A stretch of DNA of 5,316 bases from an uncultured Clostridia bacterium. Its GTDB lineage: Bacteria; Bacillota; Clostridia; Christensenellales; Borkfalkiaceae. Under the pieces are notes generated by a model, which saw nothing but the letters and a program-made list of their open reading frames with translations, was not told the DNA's origin and did no database searches. A program made the translations under genes and the position numbers. Of the stretch, positions 1-4,931 are shown in pieces. Positions within the stretch are counted from its first letter, which is position 1. Each line of letters starts with the position of its first letter. The stretch is taken from the NCBI GenBank assembly GCA_947629845.1, contig CANRFD010000092.1, forward strand, positions 1 to 5,316, given 5' to 3'.

Positions 1-1
1 C

Positions 2-130
2 GGCGACAAGGAGATGGAGGAAGGCACCGTCTCCGTGCGCAAGCGCGGCGAGGGCGACGTCGGCGCCATGAAGAAGGAGGACTTCTTCGCTTTGGTGAAA
101 AAGCAAAACGACGAGAAAGTAGTGTTTTAA
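2..130 (+). CDS. thrS: Threonyl-tRNA synthetase, C-terminal end (partial)
   Basis: This is the last 42 codons of an open frame entering from the left edge and ending at TAA 128-130. The translation starts GDKEMEEGTVSVRKRGEGD and continues with VGAMKKEDFFALVKK. This matches the end of the class II threonyl-tRNA synthetase anticodon-binding domain, where bacterial ThrS proteins carry a GD(K/Q)E-x-E-x(3)-V-x-VR segment, a (D/E)xG(S/T/A)M-type turn and a final amphipathic helix. The enzyme charges tRNA-Thr with threonine in the cytoplasm. Only the C-terminal strand and helix are visible; the catalytic core, editing domain and any T-box leader lie outside the window. A GC-rich hairpin follows 21 nt after the stop, so this is probably the last gene of its transcript. 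The identification rests on the motif pattern of about 30 residues. Confidence 0.88.
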   Translation, partial: GDKEMEEGTVSVRKRGEGDVGAMKKEDFFALVKKQNDEKVVF

Positions 131-150
131 GGGAATTTCGGTAGTAAAGT

Positions 151-188
151 GTGCGCCGCGGCGAATGCCGCGGCGCATTTCGCATTTT
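151..188 (+). terminator. Intrinsic-type terminator after thrS
   Basis: Arms 152-162 and 167-177 form a perfect 11-bp, almost all G/C stem closed by the loop GAAT. T-rich sequence follows, interrupted by CGCA (TTT at 178-180, TTTT at 185-188). The stem is strong but the U-tract is imperfect. The hairpin also joins directly to the dispersed element that follows, so it may be part of that element as well as the thrS terminator. Confidence 0.65.
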
Positions 189-268
189 GGGGGAGATTTG
201 CCCGGGCTGCGCCCTCGGAATAAGGACGAGCGTGCTTCCTCGCGTATCTTGTGGCGCAAACTCGCCCC
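178..268. repeat. Dispersed structured element, copy A
   Basis: Positions 181-268 align with 2626-2715. By hand I count about 78 identical positions of 90, with ten substitutions and one 2-nt gap. The best block is 16 identical bases in the middle (GCTGCGCCCTCGGAAT). Both copies can fold into an outer AGAT/ATCT stem enclosing two hairpins: GGGC/GCCC, and GGA-centred arms pairing with TCC. Each copy lies directly after a GC-rich terminator-like hairpin. No convincing protein is encoded. It could be a REP- or MITE-like repeat or a structured RNA element; its active strand is unknown. Confidence 0.65.
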
Positions 269-311
269 AAGGAGAAAAAGGGCAGTCGCGGAATAAAATT
301 TTCGGAAAATC

Positions 312-340
312 TTGCAAAATTTTTGCGGGCGTGTTATACT
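312..340 (+). promoter_or_regulatory. Sigma-A promoter for the leader RNA and lipoprotein
   Basis: TTGCAA (312-317) and TATACT (335-340) are separated by exactly 17 nt and preceded by A/T-rich sequence. Initiation is expected around 346-348. That places the transcript start a few bases before the inverted repeat that opens at 351, so the structured RNA would begin almost at its own 5' end. Confidence 0.75.
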
Positions 341-435
341 GAGAGTGCCACACAATTTCATATTTTTTACCGTAAACGGCTACACTGGCATTTAGTGTAT
401 CCTTTCTATCCGTTTACGGGTGAAATTGTGACGCA

Positions 436-474
436 GACAATACGGGATACTCAATGCGGGCGCCCGATATTGTC
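436..474 (+). promoter_or_regulatory. Candidate antiterminator helix
   Basis: GACAATACGGG (436-446) is complementary to CCCG + TATTGTC (463-466 and 468-474), giving 11 pairs with a single bulged A467. This pairing uses most of the 5' arm and the whole loop of the terminator at 458-491, so the two folds exclude each other. That is the usual layout of a transcription attenuator. The terminator stem is richer in G/C and may win by default; what would shift the balance is unknown. Confidence 0.45.
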
Positions 475-491
475 GGGCGTCCTTATTTTTT
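458..491 (+). terminator. Rho-independent terminator in the lipoprotein leader
   Basis: CGCCCGA (461-467) pairs with TCGGGCG (473-479) around the loop TATTG. The stem extends by G458-G460 with T480-C482 (one G-T pair). A T-rich tail follows (TTATTTTTT, 483-491). The hairpin lies upstream of the RBS at 509-519, so it must be bypassed for the lipoprotein to be made from the 312-340 promoter. Confidence 0.75.
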
Positions 492-524
492 GCCCGCAAA
501 AAAACAAAAAGGAGAAAGGTAACT

Positions 525-2558
525 ATGAAGCACAAACTTTTAACAGTCCTGTTGGCGCTCCTTGCGGCTCTGTGCCTGTCCTTCGGGCTGGCGGCATGCG
601 GCGAGAGCGGCGGCAACGGCGGAAACGGCGGCAGCACAGGCGGCTCGCAGACCGAACAAGGCGGAACGGGCGGCTCCCAAGGAGAGGAGGGAGGCGAAAC
701 GTGCGCACACCAATTCACCGCAGACAACGTATGCAGCCTCTGCGGCGACAAGTGGGAGTTCACCGAGGGACTCACCTATGAGCTCGACGAGGAAACGGAC
801 GCCTATCACGTTATCAACATCCACAAGGCGCAGGGCAACGTCGTGGTTCCTTACGGCTATCAGGGGAAATTTGTAACGGCGGTGTACGGGTGGACAATGG
901 AAGATTTACAAGAATTGACGCCGATGGGTTCCCATGGCCCACTTATCGCCGAAGAACAATTTTCTGTTTACTCGCTTACCGGCATCACGCTTCCGGACAG
1001 CGTAACCTCGATTGGGGATTGTGCTTTTAGGTTTTGCCAAGGATTAAAAAGCGCAAACTTGGGGAAAGGATTGATTTCGATCGGCGATGGGGCGTTTTTG
1101 TATAGCGGTCTAACAAGCATCGTCATTCCCGATAGTGTGATTTCGATTGGGGATTATGCGTTCGGAGTTTGTAGGGAGTTGGCGAGCGCGACAATCGGCA
1201 GCGGCGTGACCTCGATTGGAAGCGGTGCGTTCAGTGGTTGCAGCGGGTTGATGAGCGTGACGATTGGCAGCGGCGTGACCGAGATTGGGCGGAGTGAGTT
1301 CAGTGGTTGCAGCGGGTTGACGAGCATTACAATTCCCGACAGCGTGACCTCGATTGGAAGCGGTGCGTTTTTCAGTTGCTTTGGGCTGACGAGTATTGCA
1401 ATTCCCGATAGTGTGACCTCGATTGGGAGCGGTGCATTCGCAAGTTGCTATAAACTTGTGGAAGTGTGGAATTATTCGGGGTTGGAACTTCAACCAGGCT
1501 CTGTTGATTACGGAGATGTTGCTTATTATGCAAAGCACGTCTACACTACGGACGAGGAGAGCAAACAGACCGTAACGGATGACGGATACATATTTTACGA
1601 GGACGGAGACGAAGTTTACTTGCTCGGATATAAAGGGAGCGAAACGACGTTGACTCTTCCCGCAACATCGCCCAAAGGGAAATCGTATAAAATTTATCAA
1701 TGGGCGTTCTATGATTGCAGCGGGCTGACAAGCGTTGAAATTCCCGATAGTGTGACCTCGATCGGGGAGAGTGCGTTCCATTGTTGTTACAAACTTGTGG
1801 AAGTGTGGAATTATTCAAACCTGGAAATTCAACCAGACTCTTCTGATTACGGAGATGTTGCTTATTATGCAAAACACGTCTACACCACGGACAAGGAGAG
1901 CAAACAGACCGTAACAGAGGACGGATACATCTTTTACGAGGACGGAGAGGAAGTTTACTTGCTCGGATATAAAGGGAGCGAAACGGCGTTGACTCTTCCC
2001 GCAACATCGCCCAAAGGGAAATCGTATAAAATTTATCAATGGGCGTTCTATAGTTGCGACGGGCTGACGAGCGTGACGATCCCCAATAGCGTGACTTCGA
2101 TCGGGGAATGGGCGTTCTTTGGTTGCAGCAGACTGACGAGCGTGACGATTCTCGACGGCGTGAAATCGATTGGAAGCGGTGCGTTCACAAATTGCAGCAT
2201 GCTGATGAACGTTGTAATTCCCGACAGCGTGACCTCGATAGGGGGTTATGCTTTTTATGGTTGTAGCGGGCTGATGAACGTTGTAATTCCTGACAGCGTG
2301 ACTTCGATCGGGGAATGGGCGTTCTGTGATTGTAGCGGGCTGACGAGCGTGACGATTGGAAGCGGCGTGACCGAGATTGTGGAACATGCGTTCAGATGGT
2401 GCGATAAGCTGACGGATATTCAATTTAAGGGAACGGTGGAAGCGTGGCAGGCGATAAAAAAGGCATATGAATGGGATTACAAAACAAGCGACTACACCAT
2501 AACCTGCACGGACGGGACGGTGGATAAAGACGGCAATGTGACGTATTTTAATAATTAA
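525..2558 (+). CDS. BspA-like leucine-rich-repeat lipoprotein
   Basis: A 677-residue surface protein. Residues 1-24 are a lipoprotein signal peptide (basic MKHK, hydrophobic core) ending in lipobox GLAAC, so Cys25 would be lipidated. A Gly/Ser/Glu-rich spacer runs to about residue 58. A small Cys/His cluster follows (C60, H62, C70, C73), possibly a metal site. From residue 151 come about 14-15 repeats of roughly 23 residues of the LRR_5/BspA type, with consensus LTSVTIPDSVTSIGxxAFxxC. Two 113-residue tandem units (310-422 and 423-535) each insert a non-LRR segment (YYAKHVYTTD to YKIYQWAF). The tail from residue 629 (FKGTVEAWQAIKK, then CTDGTV) resembles the C-terminal cap common in these proteins. 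AAGGAG (509-514) precedes ATG 525 by 10 nt. The family is linked to adhesion and host or microbe contact; the ligand here is unknown. No sortase motif or transmembrane tail is present. The gene is more A/T-rich than the ecf genes. Confidence 0.9.
   Translation: MKHKLLTVLLALLAALCLSFGLAACGESGGNGGNGGSTGGSQTEQGGTGGSQGEEGGETCAHQFTADNVCSLCGDKWEFTEGLTYELDEETDAYHVINIHKAQGNVVVPYGYQGKFVTAVYGWTMEDLQELTPMGSHGPLIAEEQFSVYSLTGITLPDSVTSIGDCAFRFCQGLKSANLGKGLISIGDGAFLYSGLTSIVIPDSVISIGDYAFGVCRELASATIGSGVTSIGSGAFSGCSGLMSVTIGSGVTEIGRSEFSGCSGLTSITIPDSVTSIGSGAFFSCFGLTSIAIPDSVTSIGSGAFASCYKLVEVWNYSGLELQPGSVDYGDVAYYAKHVYTTDEESKQTVTDDGYIFYEDGDEVYLLGYKGSETTLTLPATSPKGKSYKIYQWAFYDCSGLTSVEIPDSVTSIGESAFHCCYKLVEVWNYSNLEIQPDSSDYGDVAYYAKHVYTTDKESKQTVTEDGYIFYEDGEEVYLLGYKGSETALTLPATSPKGKSYKIYQWAFYSCDGLTSVTIPNSVTSIGEWAFFGCSRLTSVTILDGVKSIGSGAFTNCSMLMNVVIPDSVTSIGGYAFYGCSGLMNVVIPDSVTSIGEWAFCDCSGLTSVTIGSGVTEIVEHAFRWCDKLTDIQFKGTVEAWQAIKKAYEWDYKTSDYTITCTDGTVDKDGNVTYFNN
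975..2408 (+). repeat. Array of about 69-nt BspA leucine-rich repeats
   Basis: The coding sequence repeats a roughly 69-nt module, for example CCCGACAGCGTGACCTCGAT followed by GGxxxxGGTGCGTT and a TGCAGCGGGCTGA-like joint. Modules are most alike at 1195-1435 and 2130-2360. The near-identical stretches make unequal recombination, and so length variation between strains, likely. Confidence 0.85.
1452..2129 (+). repeat. 339-bp tandem duplication inside the lipoprotein gene
   Basis: Units 1452-1790 and 1791-2129 are adjacent and in frame (113 codons each). By hand I count about 17 differences over the first 261 positions, including one identical run of about 64 nt around 1650-1712. The last 78 positions, which encode an ordinary LRR, are more diverged. 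Each unit therefore carries one non-LRR insert plus one LRR. Confidence 0.9.
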
Positions 2559-2599
2559 GGCGGGGATGTCTCCGCGTTGGCCGACATGACAAAATTACA

Positions 2600-2635
2600 G
2601 CGCCCCGCGTGTTCGCGGGGCGCAACGCATGTTTT
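2600..2635 (+). terminator. Terminator-like hairpin after the lipoprotein gene
   Basis: A 10-bp stem (2600-2609 with 2614-2623) with loop TGTT is followed only by ACGCATGTTTT, so the U-tract is weak and delayed. It starts 42 nt after the stop codon. Its 24-nt core (2601-2624) is identical to the hairpin at 2710-2733. Like the thrS hairpin, it leads straight into the dispersed element. Confidence 0.5.
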
Positions 2636-2715
2636 GGGGAAGATTCGCTCGGGCTGCGCCCTCGGAATGAGGACGCGCGTGTTTCCTCGCGTATCTTATG
2701 GCACAAAAACGCCCC
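2625..2715. repeat. Dispersed structured element, copy B
   Basis: Second copy of the element at 178-268, in the same orientation and about 87% identical by manual alignment. Here it is bounded on both sides by identical GC hairpins (2601-2624 and 2710-2733). Inside, AAGAT/ATCTT can form an outer 5-bp stem around GGGC/GCCC and GAGGA/TCCTC hairpins. The second of these differs from copy A in a way that keeps a G-T pair on the complementary strand. The short reading frames across it look spurious. Confidence 0.65.
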
Positions 2716-2731
2716 GCGTGTTCGCGGGGCG
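2705..2731 (-). terminator. Rho-independent terminator of the GNAT gene
   Basis: Read on the minus strand, CGCCCCGCG, loop AACA, CGCGGGGCG (9-bp stem, 2731-2710) is followed at once by TTTTT (complement of 2705-2709). It lies 37 nt past the minus-strand stop codon at 2768. This is a better terminator on the minus strand than on the plus strand. Confidence 0.75.
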
Positions 2732-2772
2732 CACAACTTGTCCTTAAACGGGGCGCACAACTTGTCCTTAAA
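2725..2772. repeat. Perfect 24-bp tandem duplication at the GNAT stop codon
   Basis: Units 2725-2748 and 2749-2772 are identical and directly adjacent. Each reads CGGGGCG, then CACAACTTGTCCTTAAA on the plus strand. The unit contains the minus-strand stop codon (TTA at 2768-2770) and one arm of the terminator hairpin. The duplication therefore leaves the protein unchanged but gives a second possible terminator arm and a second TTTAAGG segment in the 3' untranslated region. Confidence 0.9.
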
Positions 2773-3886
2773 TTTGTTTTATGTAGCTGCGGCGGCGCTT
2801 GTGCTGCACGCTTTCGAACGACTTCCACATGTTGAGAATGTTGTAATTCTCCTCGAGGTTCAGGTTGGTCTCGCAGTACTCCACGCCCTTTTCGTCGAGC
2901 ATGTTGATGAGTTCGTTGATGAGCACCGAGCCCACGCCCTTCATGCGGTATTCCTCGACGACGCCGATGAGCGCGAGGTCGATGATCTTCGGCCGCTTCA
3001 CCGCCTTCAGCACGCGGAAGAGGGCGGGCAGCGTAAGTCTGCCGCCCGATTTTTGCACCGCCTTTGCAAGCGAGGGGAAGCACAGGCCGAAGCACACGGG
3101 GCGATCGTTCTTATCGAGAATGACGCGCACGAAGCGCAGGTCGATGACGAGGTTGAAGTTGGCGATGAGCTCCTTCTTCATGCGGTCGGTGAAGGGCACC
3201 GTGCCGTAAATTTCGGCATACGATTGGTCGAGCACTTCAAAAAACTTGTCGGCATACTTTTTGATAAATTCGCGGGTGCTCTTGGCGGAACTCATGTGCA
3301 GTTCGAAGCGCTCCAAAATTTTCTGCGAGAGGCGGGGGAGGCGTGCGTCGCGCTCCTTGGGCAGGTACAGCTTGTGCTCGACCCAATCCACCTCCTTCTG
3401 ATAGCCCAAATTCTCGATGAGCTTTTGATAATAGTCGAAATTATACTGTTCCTCGAAGGTGGCGAGCTCGTCAAAGCCCTCGATCAAGAGGCCTTCGCGC
3501 TCCAAATCGGAGAAGCCGAGAGGGCCGACGACCTCCGTCATGCCCTTGCTCTTCGCCCAGCTCTCCACGGCGCCGAAGAGTGCGTTTGCGACCTCTTGGT
3601 CGTTTATGCTGTCGAAGCGGGTAAAGCGGACGCGCTTTTGCTTCCACTTTTCGTTGGCGACGCGCTGCAGAATGCCCGAGATCCTGCCGACGACCTCTTT
3701 TTCGCGGTAGGCGAGATAGTAAACGGCCTCGGCCTGTTCGTTGTAGGAGTAGTTTTTCTTGAATATTTTCATTTCGTCCGCATAGAGCGGCGGGACAAAA
3801 CAGGCGTTCCCCTTGTAGAGCTTCAGGGGAAATTGCACGAATTGCCTCCGCTGTGCGCGGGTCTTTACTTCTTCGATATGTATCAT
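2768..3886 (-). CDS. GNAT-superfamily acyltransferase-like protein (YghO-like family)
   Basis: A 372-residue cytoplasmic protein starting at the ATG complementary to 3884-3886. GGAG lies 7 nt upstream (3894-3897). The frame stays open further upstream, but that would run through the promoter at 3905-3933. The N-terminus (KTRAQRRQFVQFPLKLYKGN, then FVPPLYADEM) is the hallmark I recall for the roughly 370-390-residue YghO-like GNAT family, often annotated simply as N-acetyltransferase. A degenerate first GNAT-like half is suggested by VYYLAYREKEVVGRISG (about 56-72) and GPLGFSDLEREGLL (121-134). The second half has acetyl-CoA-loop motif A, YRMKGVGSVLI (313-323, R/K-x-x-G-x-G type), and a final ETNLNLEENYNILNMWKSF segment. 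It would transfer an acyl group from acyl-CoA; substrate unknown. It is monocistronic, convergent with the lipoprotein gene and divergent from ecfA1. The family call is from remembered sequence patterns. Confidence 0.75.
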   Translation of the reverse strand: MIHIEEVKTRAQRRQFVQFPLKLYKGNACFVPPLYADEMKIFKKNYSYNEQAEAVYYLAYREKEVVGRISGILQRVANEKWKQKRVRFTRFDSINDQEVANALFGAVESWAKSKGMTEVVGPLGFSDLEREGLLIEGFDELATFEEQYNFDYYQKLIENLGYQKEVDWVEHKLYLPKERDARLPRLSQKILERFELHMSSAKSTREFIKKYADKFFEVLDQSYAEIYGTVPFTDRMKKELIANFNLVIDLRFVRVILDKNDRPVCFGLCFPSLAKAVQKSGGRLTLPALFRVLKAVKRPKIIDLALIGVVEEYRMKGVGSVLINELINMLDEKGVEYCETNLNLEENYNILNMWKSFESVQHKRRRSYIKQI

Positions 3887-3904
3887 TCCTATTCTCCACG
3901 CCCT

Positions 3905-3933
3905 ATTGTACCGCAACAGAAGAGAATTGTCAA
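3905..3933 (-). promoter_or_regulatory. Consensus-like promoter of the GNAT gene
   Basis: On the minus strand TTGACA (3933-3928) and TACAAT (3910-3905) are separated by exactly 17 nt. Initiation near 3898 leaves only about 12 nt before the ATG at 3886, just enough to include the GGAG site. This promoter also argues against any start codon upstream of 3886. Confidence 0.8.
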
Positions 3934-4043
3934 ACGGCTGTCGAAAAAAAGGATGTATTTTTGAAAATTTATGCGTACATGCGCCGCCGCAGACGATTTT
4001 CCTCTCTGCCGACAATTTTTTCGCAATTTTCTCCGCGATTTCA

Positions 4044-4072
4044 TTGTAATCGGGGCGGGTTTTTGGTATAAT
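4044..4072 (+). promoter_or_regulatory. Promoter of the ecf operon
   Basis: TTGTAA (4044-4049), a 17-nt spacer and a perfect TATAAT (4067-4072) give a start near 4079. The -10 box overlaps the in-frame ATG at 4071, which therefore cannot be the translation start of ecfA1 from this promoter. The untranslated leader to ATG 4098 is about 19 nt. With the minus-strand promoter at 3905-3933 it makes a divergent pair; I see no operator-like palindrome between them. Confidence 0.75.
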
Positions 4073-4097
4073 GGTGAAAAATGTGTTGCCGGGAACT

Positions 4098-4931
4098 ATG
4101 AAAGCGCTTGAATTTTGCGGCGTGGATTTCTCCTACGGGCAGGGGTCGTTCGCCATTGAAAATTTGAATTTCGGGGTAGAGGAGGGCGAGTTCGTCGCCG
4201 TGCTCGGGCACAACGGGAGCGGGAAATCGACGCTCGCGCGCCTCTCCAACGGACTTCTCGAGGCGGATAAGGGCACGATCTCGGTGTTCGGCACGCCCGT
4301 CGGGCAGAAAAATCTCTATGACGTCAGGAAGAACGTCGGCGTCGTCTTTCAGAACCCCGACAATCAGGCCGTCGCCTCTATCGTGGAGGACGACGTGGCG
4401 TTCGGCGCCGAGAACGTGGGGCTCCCCCGCGAGGAGATCGGCGAGCGCATCGCGTTCGCGCTCCGTGCCGTCGGCATGGAGAATTTGCGCCACGCCACCA
4501 TTTCCCGCCTCTCGGGCGGGCAGAAACAGCGCGTCGCCATTGCCGGCGTGCTCGCCCTGAAGCCCAAGATCATGATCCTCGACGAATCCACCGCCATGCT
4601 CGACCCGCGCGGCAGAAGGGAGATCGTCGACGTCGTGCTGCGGCTCAACAAGGAGGAGCACATCACCGTCGTGCTCATCACCCACTTCATGGAGGAAGCG
4701 CTGCTCTGCGACCGTGCCGTCGTGATGAACCGCGGGCAGATCGTGATGCAGGGCGCTCCCGCCGAAATTTTCGGGCGGCACGAGGAACTTCTTACGTACA
4801 ACCTTGCCCTGCCCCGCATCGGGCTGATCTGCAAGGGGCTGCGCGAGGGCGGCGTGCCCGTGGAAGATACGCTTGACGTGGAAAAACTTGCGGAGGAGAT
4901 CGCGCGGTGCGTATTGTCGCAGAGCATTTGA
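4098..4931 (+). CDS. ecfA1: Energy-coupling factor transporter ATPase EcfA1
   Basis: A 277-residue ABC ATPase that would pair with EcfA2 under the EcfT membrane subunit and drive vitamin or metal uptake by exchangeable S components. All ATPase motifs are present: Walker A GHNGSGKST (37-45), Q-loop FQNPDNQ (84-90), signature LSGGQKQR (138-145), Walker B IMILDE (158-163) and the H-loop histidine H196. The segment LDESTAMLDP, with S/T where EcfA2 has P, and the Q-loop NPDNQ are typical of EcfA1/CbiO1 rather than EcfA2. The C-terminal YNLALPRIGLICKGLREGG region fits the EcfA C-terminal domain. I chose ATG 4098 over ATG 4071 because 4071 lies in the -10 box. The ribosome site is weak (GGGA, 4091-4094). 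It overlaps ecfA2 by 25 nt. Length is normal for the family. Confidence 0.93.
   Translation: MKALEFCGVDFSYGQGSFAIENLNFGVEEGEFVAVLGHNGSGKSTLARLSNGLLEADKGTISVFGTPVGQKNLYDVRKNVGVVFQNPDNQAVASIVEDDVAFGAENVGLPREEIGERIAFALRAVGMENLRHATISRLSGGQKQRVAIAGVLALKPKIMILDESTAMLDPRGRREIVDVVLRLNKEEHITVVLITHFMEEALLCDRAVVMNRGQIVMQGAPAEIFGRHEELLTYNLALPRIGLICKGLREGGVPVEDTLDVEKLAEEIARCVLSQSI

Larger units (their letters stand above)
347..491 (+). ncRNA. Structured leader RNA or small RNA, about 145 nt
   Basis: Between a promoter and a rho-independent terminator lies a nested rod-like structure with three perfect helices: 351-360 with 421-430 (10 bp), 370-379 with 410-419 (10 bp) and 381-386 with 394-399 (6 bp). The apical loop is GGCATTT. 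The internal loops are strongly asymmetric: nine nt (361-369, TATTTTTTA) against one, and one against ten (400-409, TCCTTTCTAT). Helix order and lengths are read directly from the sequence. It lies in the 5' leader of the lipoprotein gene, so it may be a cis attenuator. Because the terminator closes it 33 nt before the ATG, it could equally be released as a separate small RNA. It shows no T-box motif and no riboswitch consensus that I recognise. A miniature transposon is possible, but I see no target-site duplication at 351/430. Confidence 0.6.

Noticed and set aside
341..430. 6S RNA or T-box leader as identity of the rod-like RNA.
   Set aside because: 6S RNA has a large roughly symmetric central bubble and is longer; here both internal loops are one-sided. 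The T-box consensus (AGGGTGGNACCGCG-like) is absent, and the downstream gene is not amino-acid related.
351..430. Miniature transposon bounded by CACAATTTCA/TGAAATTGTG.
   Set aside because: The ends are perfect inverted repeats, but flanking bases show no target-site duplication, and the unit fits neatly between a promoter and a terminator as an RNA. Not excluded without other copies.
454..522. Small 22-codon frame (MRAPDIVGRPYF...) across the leader terminator, ending 2 nt before the lipoprotein ATG.
   Set aside because: Its placement would suit a leader peptide, but there is no convincing ribosome site before ATG 454 and no run of regulatory codons. It is most likely just an open frame through the hairpin.
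1110..2423. Minus-strand frames with repeated RGHAVGNCNARQPAAT-like units.
   Set aside because: The repetition is only the reverse reading of the leucine-rich-repeat DNA; no signal sequence or ribosome site is present.
2601..2733. CRISPR-like repeats (two identical 24-mers spaced by 85 nt).
   Set aside because: Only two units, the repeats are self-complementary terminator hairpins, and the spacer is itself a dispersed repeat.
2609..3964. Long plus-strand open frame of 451 codons opposite the GNAT gene.
   Set aside because: It starts inside the GC hairpin/repeat. Its product is an unstructured-looking mix rich in VEH/DEH/LHA, typical of an antisense shadow. The minus-strand frame has a recognisable family, promoter, RBS and terminator.
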